DNA of 64,000 nucleotides from an uncultured Cytophagales bacterium (GCA_913057175.1 CAJXNP010000017.1:111775-175774); one strand, 5' to 3'. Positions 45,643-55,125 are shown, counted from the stretch's first letter. Numbers and translations: made by a program. The notes: generated by a model from the sequence alone, not told the origin.

Positions 45643-46212
45643 TTATACTTCCACCTTTAATCGTTTCAGTATGTTTTCTATTTGGACAAAATGCCTTAGG
45701 TTGTGATAGATCACAAACCGGAAGGTGTCACCAAGTTTTAACCGGATTAGTTGTGTGATAGAGATCCCTGTTTTGACTTTATTCAAATTTACGTTTTGGG
45801 ACATATCCAATAGTTCCAACATTCTCTTTTGTTGTTTAAAGAATCGGTCAATTACCGTTCTTTCCAGGTTTGAATCTCTGGGATCTTTATCCTTAAAAGT
45901 TTTCATTTTATTGGTGATCTTTCCATTTTTTGGAAGCATGGAATTGGCAAAATAATTTCCAAGGAAACCACTTTTGAACTCGTCGGCCGGACGATTATAT
46001 CTTGTATTCAGGATGCTGCTTTCTATTTCTTTCAGATAAAAATCCCCGTACAGATTCAGGTGTTCCAGGCATTCCAAAATGCTCCATTTAGCATCATTTT
46101 CTTTCCAGTTCAGCTGATTTGTCTCTAAATATTTAATGGATTGGACTTTATCAACAAATGATTGGGTAAGCTCTTTTAAATCGCCGATCAATTTTTCCGT
46201 TGAAATTTTCAT
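45643..46212 (-). CDS. DinB-superfamily protein
   Basis: 189 residues. The helical bundle has NWKENDAKWSILECLEHLNLYGDFYLKEI, the standard DinB_2 opening (W.....W....L.HL), and YHNLRHFVQIENILKRL, the closing helix with metal-ligand histidines. No membrane segment, unlike the DinB protein at 38710-39288. It lies 50 bp downstream of a Crp/Fnr regulator on the same strand and may be controlled with it. Activity unknown. Confidence 0.83.
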   Translation of the reverse strand: MKISTEKLIGDLKELTQSFVDKVQSIKYLETNQLNWKENDAKWSILECLEHLNLYGDFYLKEIESSILNTRYNRPADEFKSGFLGNYFANSMLPKNGKITNKMKTFKDKDPRDSNLERTVIDRFFKQQKRMLELLDMSQNVNLNKVKTGISITQLIRLKLGDTFRFVIYHNLRHFVQIENILKRLKVEV

Positions 46213-46262
46213 GTTTTTATTTCAAAGATGAGGGTGTCGGAGATGGATTTCATTGATTCAAA

Positions 46263-46802
46263 TCAAGATTTTTTTAAACGGCTTAAAGTTTCAGGAGTCA
46301 TGCGAAGATAAGAGGCAATGTATTTCAATGGGATTTCCTGAAAAAGTTTTGGACTCCTGGATAAAACACGGTTAAACCGTTCAGAGGGAGAGTAGGTGAG
46401 AATGTCAATTTCCCTTTCCATTTGCTGAAGCACGAATTCTTCCAGAAGTTTGAGATACATTTGCATCCGGCTGTTACTAGATGTCATAAAAGCCTGAAAA
46501 TCCTTTTTGGGCCATATCCTGATGGTGCTTTCACGAATTGCTTGCAGGTACAATTCTGTAGGTTTGCCTGACAGAAATGAATCAAGTGCCGTAAAGATCG
46601 ATCCGGTGTAACCAAATCGTATGGTGTGTTCCTCAAATTCCGAAAGATAAAAAGCCCGGAAAGCGCCGCTTTCAATGAAGTAAAGATGGTTTTCAATGCT
46701 TCCGGGTTGGATCAGAAATTCATTTCTAACAATTTTTTTTGAGGTAAGTTTTTGATATTCTCCTTCTCTTAGCTCCTCGATAAGTAACTGCATTAGACTC
46801 AT
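46263..46802 (-). CDS. Crp/Fnr-family transcriptional regulator
   Basis: 179 residues. Cyclic-nucleotide-binding-like barrel (NEFLIQPGSIENHLYFIESG, then TIRFGYTGSIFTALDSFLSG) and a short C-terminal helix-turn-helix (IPLKYIASYLRMTPETLSRL). The cAMP-contact motif is not conserved, as in many Bacteroidota members. It ends shortly after the recognition helix. It is 20 bp downstream of the AraC-type gene, so two regulators share a transcript. Confidence 0.86.
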   Translation of the reverse strand: MSLMQLLIEELREGEYQKLTSKKIVRNEFLIQPGSIENHLYFIESGAFRAFYLSEFEEHTIRFGYTGSIFTALDSFLSGKPTELYLQAIRESTIRIWPKKDFQAFMTSSNSRMQMYLKLLEEFVLQQMEREIDILTYSPSERFNRVLSRSPKLFQEIPLKYIASYLRMTPETLSRLKKS

Positions 46803-46822
46803 ATCAAAAAAGGATAAAGATC

Positions 46823-47638
46823 TTATACTGCATTAACCAGGAATTTGTCCTTTTCTTTGATGAATTTTTTTGGCGGAACACCTACATAATTTTTGTATTC
46901 CCGGATAAAATGAGATTGATCTGTAAATTCTAGTTGGTAGGCTAATTCCGTTAAGCATGTGTTCGGGTTCTGCATATATTGATGAATGGCGTTGAGCCTT
47001 GAGATCCGCATATAATCTTTGATGGTTAGTCCATATTGATTTTTAAACTCCCGCTGAAGCTGTCTCAGACTGATGGGTATTTGACCCGTTAATTCCTGGT
47101 AATTTGCAATTCCGTTTGACTGTCGGATCAATTTCATGGCGAGATGAGTATAGTCATATGTTTTGCTGTTCCTGGAAAAAAGTTTTAGTAAATAGTTTTC
47201 CACAAGCTGAACTTGCCTCTCTGCTACTTCCGTGTCTCGGATTCTGGCACAAAAGTCATTAAAATCCCTACCCAAAACGTCTATGCTTGCTTCATAGGTA
47301 GCAAGGAACTCCGAAGGTGGAACACCGAAAATATTGCGTATTCCATCAGGGTAAAATCGAATTCCAAAAGTTTTGACCTTTTTTGAAAATTTCACATCAT
47401 AAGATTTGGGGTAAAGTCCCAGCAAGGTGAATGCTGGCGATTTATCCCAGTTATTGTCATTCTTGCTTAAGAAGCAATGTTCATCTGTTTGATGGATGAT
47501 TAGCTCAATGCATCCGCTTGGGACAACTGATTGGGAGAAATTGGCATTTGCTCTTAAATTGAACTCAGCAATCCAATAGGCCTGAATGTAAGACTGAAGG
47601 CCGGACGAAGGTTTGAATTCTGAGATGGAAATATTCAT
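46823..47638 (-). CDS. AraC-family transcriptional regulator
   Basis: 271 residues. N-terminal domain of the DUF6597 type (LQSYIQAYWIAEFNL, SGCIELIIHQTD, FGIRFYPDGIRNIFG) followed by the AraC DNA-binding domain (LRQLQREFKNQYGLTIKDYM, LTELAYQLEFTDQSHFIREY, GVPPKKF). Starts with ATG at 47638. No obvious regulated gene is adjacent; the downstream Crp/Fnr gene is close enough to be co-transcribed. Confidence 0.88.
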   Translation of the reverse strand: MNISISEFKPSSGLQSYIQAYWIAEFNLRANANFSQSVVPSGCIELIIHQTDEHCFLSKNDNNWDKSPAFTLLGLYPKSYDVKFSKKVKTFGIRFYPDGIRNIFGVPPSEFLATYEASIDVLGRDFNDFCARIRDTEVAERQVQLVENYLLKLFSRNSKTYDYTHLAMKLIRQSNGIANYQELTGQIPISLRQLQREFKNQYGLTIKDYMRISRLNAIHQYMQNPNTCLTELAYQLEFTDQSHFIREYKNYVGVPPKKFIKEKDKFLVNAV

Positions 47639-47850
47639 GTGGTTTAATATACGATTAATAAATCATACTATTCTCACGGAAAATGTTCCCGTCCTTATTT
47701 TCAGGTTTATGAAAAACATGAACGGTTTCCATATCATTTTGGTTTGGCTTATTGGCATACTATCTTTTGGTTGATTTAATTATTGGGTGCCTGAAAAGAC
47801 ACCCACCAAGATAAAAGGTTAAAAGTCATGTTTGCCAAAAACACTTTGAT

Positions 47851-48270
47851 TTAAACAAGCTGCGCCGTATCGACTACATTGCTATTGGTTGGTAGCCAAT
47901 CATTCTCAAATGTGGCGATGATGTTATTGGCTCCACCGAATACACCAAGCACTTTTAATGTGATATTTCCCATATTTGCAATGTTATGCGGAACCATTTC
48001 CGGTACCAATGCCAGTTTTCCTGCCGACACCTTAGAAACTTCTTTTCCTATTGTCACTTTCGCATCTCCTGCAAGAATGATCAGTAATTCCTCTGCAGAA
48101 TCGGTATGAGTGCCCAGGTGATCGCCAGGCTCAATTTCAAAGTAAACTGTTGCCAGCTTTTTAGTTCCATGTGCACTAAATAGTGGAAAGGTAGCATGGC
48201 AATGTTGTCGATTGTTTTCTACTCCTCTGAATTCGGTTAGTTCCAATTGATTTAAATTTGCTGTTGTCAT
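47851..48270 (-). CDS. Cupin-domain protein
   Basis: 139 residues. A single cupin: PGDHLGTHTDSAEELLIILAG is motif 1 (G..H.H....E with one His replaced by Thr-His-Thr), and PEMVPHNIANMG is motif 2 with its histidine. No signal peptide. Probably a small metal-binding enzyme or sensor. A weak hairpin (GGGTG...CACCC, 47785-47804) lies 46 bp after the stop and may end transcription. Confidence 0.82.
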   Translation of the reverse strand: MTTANLNQLELTEFRGVENNRQHCHATFPLFSAHGTKKLATVYFEIEPGDHLGTHTDSAEELLIILAGDAKVTIGKEVSKVSAGKLALVPEMVPHNIANMGNITLKVLGVFGGANNIIATFENDWLPTNSNVVDTAQLV

Positions 48271-48320
48271 GATAGTCGAATTTTTAGTTAATGATTAATT
48301 TTTTTAAATATCGCTCCTCC

Positions 48321-48430
48321 TTGGCTTGTGCCCTCACAAGCCAATATAAGCTCCACGATGGTTCTCACCTTAGGAGATTGGGAGGTTGCTGCCCTAAGGG
48401 ATTTCTTTGCCATGGGGATACCCACCAAAG
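48321..48430. ncRNA. Three-hairpin structured intergenic block (repeat or RNA candidate)
   Basis: Three adjacent dyads are seen: 48321-48330 with 48335-48344 (10 bp, TTGGCTTGTG, loop CCCT); 48368-48374 with 48393-48399 (CCTTAGG/CCTAAGG); and CTTTG...CAAAG with TGGG/CCCA at 48405-48430. The block is much richer in G+C than the surrounding spacers. On the minus strand it also holds a stop-free frame of about 41 codons from ATG at 48413. No family recognised. Confidence 0.45.
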
Positions 48431-48437
48431 CGTGATG

Positions 48438-48881
48438 TTAATTTAAATATCCCCGGATCTTCACATTTCCCGTCTCAAAATCAACCGTTCCCAATCCCCA
48501 GACATGTTTGTGGTTCATCCATTTGTACCGGTCGTCATTCGTATGGAAATCCATTGCCAGCCGAAGGTTCCCACGGTCGTTGATCCCGGTTTCAGAAACG
48601 CTGATACTGGCTCCGTCATTGGTGGTGATGGCTGCCTGGAGGTTTAAGAACAACCGCCCGTCGGAACGAACGGTCAGATAATCCACACCTTTGATGATTC
48701 CGTTGACATGATCTCCAATGACCTTTCCTTCGAAATGAATATCAAAACGGATTCCCTCTGGAGGAATTCGTTCCAATCCTCCTGCAAAATTTTGCCAGCT
48801 AAATCCGTATTCTTTTACTTCTGTTAGCCGTACTTCTTCTTCAAACAGAAGTTGGTCTGTGTTTACCATTGTATCACTCAT
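48438..48881 (-). CDS. DUF3237 (UPF0311) family protein
   Basis: 147 residues. GGLERIPPEGIRFDIHFEGKVIGDHVNG, GVDYLTVRSDGRLFLNLQAAITTNDG and ETGNVKIRGYLN follow the DUF3237 pattern (barrel with G....R..F.V..G.V.G). No signal peptide. Function unknown; members are sometimes near aromatic or polyketide enzymes, but no such gene is here. Confidence 0.8.
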   Translation of the reverse strand: MSDTMVNTDQLLFEEEVRLTEVKEYGFSWQNFAGGLERIPPEGIRFDIHFEGKVIGDHVNGIIKGVDYLTVRSDGRLFLNLQAAITTNDGASISVSETGINDRGNLRLAMDFHTNDDRYKWMNHKHVWGLGTVDFETGNVKIRGYLN

Positions 48882-49018
48882 TTTTTTAGGTTTTTTTAAT
48901 TAATGATGATACAAAGTTAGAGGGGGCCAAGACCGAAAAATTGTATTATAACGACATTGTTAGAGAGGTTATGTAAGGCGAAATTTGATTGATAGCATTA
49001 GTATCTTTTCATCTGATG

Positions 49019-51097
49019 CTAAAAGTCTTTTCCTATTAATGATTCATCCTTTATTAGTTTGGCTTGGTAGTCAAGAAGATTTTTTTTAGCCATAAAATGT
49101 GCATTCGATACCAAAACGTAGAAATCATTCGAGGCGTTGAAAAGTATATGAAGGTTTTCGTCATAATAATTCTCATTTCCGAAGTATTCCCAATCTTTCG
49201 AAAGGTATTTGGTAAAGTTTTCCTTTACAATATCCTTCATTTCGGCAAGGCAATTATTATCTTCCATTAGTTCTGTAATACCCAGTTTAAGCTCTTTCTC
49301 AATTATTCTAATCCTCAGAAAATTACTTTCTATTTCTTCAACTGGTGTAACAAAATTTAAAAACTGAGCAGCCTCATTTAATTTGAAATAAGGTTTTAAC
49401 TTATTCTCATATTCACTATCTATCTTCATGAAGTCTGCATACAATTCATCTAATTTGGATACATCCCCCTCGGAATTTTCAGTACTTTTAAAATGTAGAT
49501 AAATTTCTAAATCATTTTTTCTTATATCTTCATTTATTGCTGCAAGTTCAGCTTTTAGTTTCTCAATTAATTGGCTGCTTTCTTTTCTTTTATATCTCTT
49601 TCCATCATAATCATAAGAGTTTATCGGATACTCCTTATTTGAGATCTGCTTCAATAATTCAATGTCGCTTTTCAGTGCAATCGAAGTATAAACGAGATCT
49701 ATCTTTTTATCGGAAAACAGGTCATTGCTATTTTTAAGGTTATAGTTGGAAGAAATTTTATCTAACTCGAAATGAGAGGGATTCTTATCGTCGTAATAAC
49801 CATTATAAACTTTGTCAAACGTGTTGCTTTGGTAATTGTCCAAATATTTTTTTTCGAAATCTCCATTGGAAAGGTTTTTAATATCTCCTGTGAACTTTAC
49901 CGTACTGAAGAACTGATTATTTAATTTTATTTGCAGTGAATCAATATTGTTAAAAGAATAAATACATGGTGAATCTTTTGACTCAGCATTTGGCTTAAAT
50001 TTCTTATCAAGCCTTTTAATTCTTTCTTCAATACTTGGATGAGAAGCCCATTGATCCTTGATCACTAATTTTGATTTATTGAATTTATTTAATTCATCAA
50101 TAGATACTATGGGAAGATCGTTTTTAAAATACATTTCATTTTCTTTTGCAAGAAAATTCATGACGAAAAATTGATTTTTATAAATGTTCTCACTTTTCAG
50201 GTTTTCATCAAACTTACTTTCATAGAATTTCATCACGGAATGGTAAGAATGCTCAGCTAAATTCAGCCTTAATAGTGAATCTCTTAATGCGGTTGGCCCG
50301 GTAATGCATGCAGCTACTTCATCAGCATGAAATTCCATTTCCCTTGACAAGCCCAGATAATTTATATTGACCACATTATACATCTTTTGTAAAATCCACT
50401 GGATACATTTAATAATCTCCACAGCAATGCGCACAAATATGAAGACATAACCACTTATAGAAGCCCATTTTTGGACGAGATTTCCAAAAGAGTCGTTTTC
50501 AAACAAAAGGTTGTAAATGACGTGGTTTACGTTGTATACATAAGAACCAACTTTCATTGTTCTTTGTGAAAAATGCCCAAATTCATGAGCAAGGATTGCC
50601 TTTAATTCAACAATGGATACAGTATTAATGAGCCCCATTCCGATTAGGAGGTTTTTTCTTACGGGAAAGATCATACTCCAGAAACTTGAGTTGTAAAATA
50701 CAGCAGCGTTGACATCGTGGGACAGGTATACTTTTTTAGGAAATTTTGTTCCAACTTCCGACACTATTTCTTTAATAAGCTGGAATAGTTCCGGTTCGTC
50801 ACTTTCTTTAATCTCAACAAGATCAGACCTATCTATTTTATGAGATTTGAAAATAAATTTGATAAGAAAAATTAATATTAGTAACCCTAAGCTCGCCAAT
50901 CCAAAGCCAAATACAATTGTGAGTAAGCCCGGCCAAAATTCTATTAGTAATACACCTCCGATTACACAAAGAATTGTCAGAACAACAGCAAGTGCGGAAA
51001 TAGCAAGGTATACTAAGAAAAAAAGAACAATAGAAAGAATGGCTTTCGTAGTCTGGTTTTTAAATTCTTTGGAAAGTTTAATGCGTGAAATATCCAT
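49019..51097 (-). CDS. M48-family membrane zinc metalloprotease
   Basis: 692 residues. Two membrane helices (about 18-55 and 57-84) come first, then the protease with VELKAILAHEFGHFSQ (H171-E-F-G-H175, zinc ligands and catalytic Glu) and SREMEFHADEVAA with the third zinc ligand, Glu. WASHPSIEERIKRLDKKF is the usual close of the M48 domain. A long extra C-terminal half of about 330 residues, rich in Lys, Asn and Asp, has no recognisable domain and is unusual for HtpX/Ste24 relatives. The active site faces the cytoplasm or membrane surface. Single gene by spacing. Confidence 0.85.
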   Translation of the reverse strand: MDISRIKLSKEFKNQTTKAILSIVLFFLVYLAISALAVVLTILCVIGGVLLIEFWPGLLTIVFGFGLASLGLLILIFLIKFIFKSHKIDRSDLVEIKESDEPELFQLIKEIVSEVGTKFPKKVYLSHDVNAAVFYNSSFWSMIFPVRKNLLIGMGLINTVSIVELKAILAHEFGHFSQRTMKVGSYVYNVNHVIYNLLFENDSFGNLVQKWASISGYVFIFVRIAVEIIKCIQWILQKMYNVVNINYLGLSREMEFHADEVAACITGPTALRDSLLRLNLAEHSYHSVMKFYESKFDENLKSENIYKNQFFVMNFLAKENEMYFKNDLPIVSIDELNKFNKSKLVIKDQWASHPSIEERIKRLDKKFKPNAESKDSPCIYSFNNIDSLQIKLNNQFFSTVKFTGDIKNLSNGDFEKKYLDNYQSNTFDKVYNGYYDDKNPSHFELDKISSNYNLKNSNDLFSDKKIDLVYTSIALKSDIELLKQISNKEYPINSYDYDGKRYKRKESSQLIEKLKAELAAINEDIRKNDLEIYLHFKSTENSEGDVSKLDELYADFMKIDSEYENKLKPYFKLNEAAQFLNFVTPVEEIESNFLRIRIIEKELKLGITELMEDNNCLAEMKDIVKENFTKYLSKDWEYFGNENYYDENLHILFNASNDFYVLVSNAHFMAKKNLLDYQAKLIKDESLIGKDF

Positions 51098-51405
51098 TTG
51101 GAATAAGTTAAAAAGTTATCAAAAAGTGTTTTGTTATTCCATTCTACGATAGAGGTAGCCAATTCCATATTAAACTATTCTCCGAACATTATTCTTCTCT
51201 TAAGCTATTAATTTCCCTCTTTAGAAATTGGTATGATTGTTAGGAGATGAACCGGCTAATCGTAAAAAATAATTGAACAACTTATAAAAATCCAAACAAA
51301 ATAACCAATTGGAATACTAAAGCAAACATAAATATCAAAAAATTAGTCGTGCTACCACTTTTAGCGGTAGCACGACTATGGACCCATTATAAATTAACTA
51401 ATAAT
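51098..51405. other. 308-bp gap between M48 and amidohydrolase genes
   Basis: AT-rich spacer with no credible gene. It should hold the M48 promoter at its left end. Apart from the terminator at 51334-51377 I see nothing in it. Confidence 0.5.
51334..51377 (-). terminator. Rho-independent terminator of the first amidohydrolase gene
   Basis: A perfect 12-bp stem (AGTCGTGCTACC at 51345-51356 with 51366-51377, 9-base loop), read on the minus strand, is followed by AATTTTTTGATATTT. It lies 29 bp past the stop of the gene at 51406-52980. Confidence 0.78.
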
Positions 51406-52980
51406 TTATCCCCAATTCTTTCTTCCGGGAGGAACAACAGGATTTGCTTTTTCGACTTCAGCCCAAACCCGTTTTCCGATTTTGTTCGCCTCCATGACAA
51501 GCGCTTCTTCGTCAAGAGTGAGAATTTTGTGGTCTTTCATGATAAACTCACCGTCAATGATGACCGACTCAATGTCAGACGCCATGCCGTTATGCAACCA
51601 GGCAGAAAGAATTCTACCGGAAGGTACCAGATGAGCCTGCAGGGTATTTAATACAATGATATCGGCTATTTTACCTTCTTCCAGCAAACCTAATTTATCT
51701 TCCTGCCGGGTAGCTTTTGCTCCATTGAATGCTGCATCGTACAAAATATCCTCCGGTTGTGGATACATCCCCGGATAGACATCATTTCGTTTGATGCGCT
51801 CCGTCAGCATGGCTACCTTCATGACAGCGAACATATCATTGTCGTTGTTATCCGTTCCCAGACAGATCGGGCAACCCGCAGCCCGCATGGCAGGGATTGG
51901 AGGACTAACCCCACGGTTGGAGGCCATGGCAGCCTGGTGGGACACCATTGTCTTCGTTTTTCCCATCAGCTCGATTTCCAATTCATTCACATACCTGGCG
52001 TGGCCAACAAACAAATTAGGTCCCAGAAAATCGTGTTTATAGAGGTATTCTGCTGGATAAGCATTGTGAAACTTGAGCATGTATTGAATTTCAGCGTGAG
52101 TCTGGTTTAGGTGGATGGTGTAACCAAGTCCATGCTTATCAGCAAATTCCCTAACATCTTTTAACATTTCGGGCGAACAAAGCTCTGTTAAACTAGCTGC
52201 AGGAAAGACCTGGATCTTTCCATTGTTTTTTCCGTGCCATGCGCTATAAAGATCAGCAATTCGCTGCATGCTTTCTTCCCTTTTTTCATCCGAGAAAACA
52301 GGTGCCTCACTGGCGGCATATTTTTCGGGCGACATCGGCCCAAGCCCGTTGGTAATGTCATTGGCACTCTCGGCAAAAACCCATCGCAATCCGGTTTTTG
52401 CCAGCTCAGAAGCTTCTTTGGCAATATTTCCTGTGTTTTCCACAACAGTGGTTGTACCTGTTCGGATGCTGTGTATGGAGGCAATCACGGACATCAATAC
52501 CTGCTCATCATCTGATACAAAATCCCTTGGCGTCTTATCCAGAAAAGACCGGTTCGGAAAGCTGTAGTCTTCATTGAACCCCCTGGCTATGGATGCAGCG
52601 AGATGTGCATGGCAATTCGTTACACCTGGCAAAAGCGCTTTGTCAGTACCATCGATCACATCAGCATTTGGAAATTGTTTCAGTACAGCGTCATTTTCGC
52701 CGATAGAAGCAATTTTCCCATCTTTAATTGCTAAGGCGACATCCTTCAACGGCGCTTTGTCGGGATCTCCTGTTACAACTGTGGTGTGGGTGTAGACAAT
52801 GGAATCTTTCGGCGCCCTTGATGAACCTACCACAACTTCAGGATTGAGGTTGGTGCTCTTTGCCGTAAGAACTCCGGGAAACATTAGACCTGTTCCAATG
52901 GCTAGACTCCCACGGGTTAAGACCTTACGGCGCGATATTTTTGTTGAACTTTCTTTTTTAGAATTATTTGAGTTATTCAT
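51406..52980 (-). CDS. Tat-exported amidohydrolase (TrzA/AtzA-like), tandem copy 1
   Basis: 524 residues. KISRRKVLTRGSLAIGTG is a twin-arginine signal. PGVTNCHAHLAAS has the metal-binding HxH (124-126), IHLNQTHAEIQYM and GHARYVNELEIEL carry further histidines, and ICLGTDNND the final aspartate: the TIM-barrel amidohydrolase of the cytosine deaminase/chlorohydrolase group, with the composite beta domain at both ends (VVTGDPDKAPLKDVALAIKD, GKIADIIVLNTLQAH). Substrate unknown, perhaps a deaminated heterocycle in the periplasm. A near-duplicate lies 147 bp upstream. Confidence 0.88.
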   Translation of the reverse strand: MNNSNNSKKESSTKISRRKVLTRGSLAIGTGLMFPGVLTAKSTNLNPEVVVGSSRAPKDSIVYTHTTVVTGDPDKAPLKDVALAIKDGKIASIGENDAVLKQFPNADVIDGTDKALLPGVTNCHAHLAASIARGFNEDYSFPNRSFLDKTPRDFVSDDEQVLMSVIASIHSIRTGTTTVVENTGNIAKEASELAKTGLRWVFAESANDITNGLGPMSPEKYAASEAPVFSDEKREESMQRIADLYSAWHGKNNGKIQVFPAASLTELCSPEMLKDVREFADKHGLGYTIHLNQTHAEIQYMLKFHNAYPAEYLYKHDFLGPNLFVGHARYVNELEIELMGKTKTMVSHQAAMASNRGVSPPIPAMRAAGCPICLGTDNNDNDMFAVMKVAMLTERIKRNDVYPGMYPQPEDILYDAAFNGAKATRQEDKLGLLEEGKIADIIVLNTLQAHLVPSGRILSAWLHNGMASDIESVIIDGEFIMKDHKILTLDEEALVMEANKIGKRVWAEVEKANPVVPPGRKNWG

Positions 52981-53127
52981 AAGACAAAGGTTATTAGTTA
53001 TCTATAGTAATGATAAAGGATTTGGTTTTATTCAATTTTAAAATTCAAGTGCTTGAAATGATCTTTTTCAAATCATTAAGCTGGATGTAAAAAGACTTAG
53101 GTAAAAGCATAAACAGTTATGCCATCA

Positions 53128-54711
53128 CTAAATCCAGTTTGTTCTTCCAGGAGGAACGACAGGGTTTGCCTTCTCGGTAGCAGTCCAGGCCCGTTCGCCA
53201 ATCTTGGCTGCCTCTTTAACGATGGCCTCTTCGTCCAGAGTCAGAATTTTATGATCTTTCATAATAAACTCTCCATCTACTATCACTGATTCTACATCTG
53301 ATGGCATTCCATTATGGAGCCATGCCGAAAGAATTCGGCCTGAAGGAACCAGGTGGGCCTGCAAAGTATTCAAAACAATAATATCTGCTATTTTGCCTTC
53401 CTCTAATAAACCAAGTTTATCTTCCTGCCTGGTAGCTTTTGCTCCATTGAAAGCAGCATCGTAGAGGATGTCTTCCGGCTGCGGGTACATTCCAGGATAA
53501 ACATCATTTCGTTTTATGCGTTCCGTGAGCATGGCCAACTTCATGACTGCGAACATGTCATTGTTATTGTTGTCGGTTCCTAAGCAAATAGGACAACCTG
53601 CAGCCCTTAAAGCTGGAATAGGTGGGCTGACGCCTCGATTAGAAGCCATAGCGGCCTGATGGGAGATCATGGTCTTTGTTTTTCCGAGCATTTCAATTTC
53701 CAACTCATTGACATACCGGGCATGTCCGACAAATAAATTCGGACCGAGAAAATCGTTGTTGTAGAGATATTCGGAAGGATAAACGTTATGATATTTCAGC
53801 ATGTACTGGATCTCCGCATATGTCTGATTCAGGTGAATGGTATAGTTCAAATCATACTTTTCAGCGAATGATCGGATTTCCTTAAGCAATTCAGGTGAGG
53901 CATTTTCAGTGTGCCGTACGGCAGGAAAAACCTGGATCTTTCCGTTATTTTTTCCATGCCAGGCATTGTAAAGGTCCTGAATTCGTTGCATTCCTTCCTC
54001 TCTATCTTTTGCCGAGTACTCAGGGGTGCTGCTTTCAGCAAATTTTTCAGGAGACATGGCGCCACCACCAATTCGGTCATTTACACCCTCAGCAAATACC
54101 CATCTGAGTCCGGTCTTGGCTAATTCAGGAGCTTCAGGGGCAATGTTTCCGGTATATTCTACCACAGTGGTAGTTCCTGTCCGGATGCTGTGAATAGATG
54201 CTATAACCGACATGAGGGTTTTTTCTTCTTCGGAAAGAAAACTGCTAGGTCTCACCTCCAGACCTGATCGGTTTGGAAAGCTATAGTCTTCGTTGAACCC
54301 TTTGGCAATGGATGCTGACAGGTGGGCGTGACAATTGGTGACACCCGGTAAAAGTGCTTTGTTGGTTCCGTCGATCACCTCAGCATTTGGAAATTGTTTC
54401 AGCACCGAATCAGTTTCTCCTATTGCAGCTATTTTACCACCTTTTACGGCAAGCGCTACATCTTTCAAAGCTGCTTTGTTTGGGTCGCCGGTTACAACTG
54501 TTGTATGCGTGTAAACAATTACCTCATTTTTGGCTACCGGATTCTTGACAGATACCGATTGACCTAGCTTCGAAATTCCGGCAGTCACCTGTCCGGAAAT
54601 CAGGAATCCGGTACCTAAAACGGCTCCGGCGCCTTTTAAAATCTTGCGTCGGGATAGCCTGGAAGAATTTTCAGAATCCTTGCTGTTGTGGTTTTTATCA
54701 GTATTGTTCAT
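53128..54711 (-). CDS. Tat-exported amidohydrolase (TrzA/AtzA-like), tandem copy 2
   Basis: 527 residues, very similar to the product of 51406-52980 along its length. The C-terminal third is almost identical: a run of about 60 residues starting at MYPQPEDILYDAAFNGAKAT is the same in both up to one substitution. The signal (RLSRRKILKGAGAVLGTGF), NCHAHLSAS, IHLNQTYAEIQYM and LGTDNNNNDMF are all kept, so both copies should be active. Differences cluster in the first half around the barrel mouth (RIGGGAMSPEKFAESS versus NGLGPMSPEKYAASE), which hints at changed specificity. Confidence 0.88.
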   Translation of the reverse strand: MNNTDKNHNSKDSENSSRLSRRKILKGAGAVLGTGFLISGQVTAGISKLGQSVSVKNPVAKNEVIVYTHTTVVTGDPNKAALKDVALAVKGGKIAAIGETDSVLKQFPNAEVIDGTNKALLPGVTNCHAHLSASIAKGFNEDYSFPNRSGLEVRPSSFLSEEEKTLMSVIASIHSIRTGTTTVVEYTGNIAPEAPELAKTGLRWVFAEGVNDRIGGGAMSPEKFAESSTPEYSAKDREEGMQRIQDLYNAWHGKNNGKIQVFPAVRHTENASPELLKEIRSFAEKYDLNYTIHLNQTYAEIQYMLKYHNVYPSEYLYNNDFLGPNLFVGHARYVNELEIEMLGKTKTMISHQAAMASNRGVSPPIPALRAAGCPICLGTDNNNNDMFAVMKLAMLTERIKRNDVYPGMYPQPEDILYDAAFNGAKATRQEDKLGLLEEGKIADIIVLNTLQAHLVPSGRILSAWLHNGMPSDVESVIVDGEFIMKDHKILTLDEEAIVKEAAKIGERAWTATEKANPVVPPGRTNWI

Positions 54712-55125
54712 AAGCCAATCCCCCTTCCGCAGTTTATGTAATTGTCAAACAATTGTTTGGAGAAAGAGATAAACTCCGCAGAAATACTCTGCTTATTGGA
54801 GTTTTTTAAGCTATTTGATTGATAAACGGACGATTTTGGCCATCCAGACCTCCATCCCTTAGATGTTACGGACTTTTTCATTTTACAGGTTTATTAGTTG
54901 TTTTAATTAAAAATCTGCCAGAGAATAGTCGATAGGGAAGGATCCTAATAGCAGTGTTGAAAACCTGTTTGTGAGGCTAAAGCCCTATTATATTACGCAA
55001 TTATATCTTAAAATCAAAAAATGAGGGAAAAGCGATTGAAAGTTGTCCAACCGCTTCAAGTGGTTGGACAACTATTTTTTCTTAGGAGAGACTAAATTAG
55101 GTCTGAAGACAATATTGAAAATCGA
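54712..55125. other. 414-bp gap between amidohydrolase 2 and the AHSA1 gene
   Basis: Contains the terminator-like hairpin at 55041-55080. On the minus strand it also has a 57-codon open frame (54708-54881) whose TGA overlaps the amidohydrolase ATG. That frame has no recognisable protein character and is not called as a gene. The rest shows nothing notable. Confidence 0.5.
55041..55080. terminator. Terminator-like hairpin downstream of the AHSA1 gene
   Basis: A perfect 12-bp stem (AGTTGTCCAACC at 55041-55052 with 55062-55073) is followed by ATTTTTT on the plus strand. On the minus strand, where the AHSA1 gene lies, it is followed by TTCAATCGCTTTT. It may act in both directions. Confidence 0.6.

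Noticed and set aside
54708..54881. 57-codon minus-strand ORF whose TGA overlaps the ATG of amidohydrolase copy 2
   Set aside because: The ATGA overlap is attractive, but the predicted peptide is rich in Ser, Asn and Lys without any fold-like pattern. No such ORF precedes the duplicate gene.
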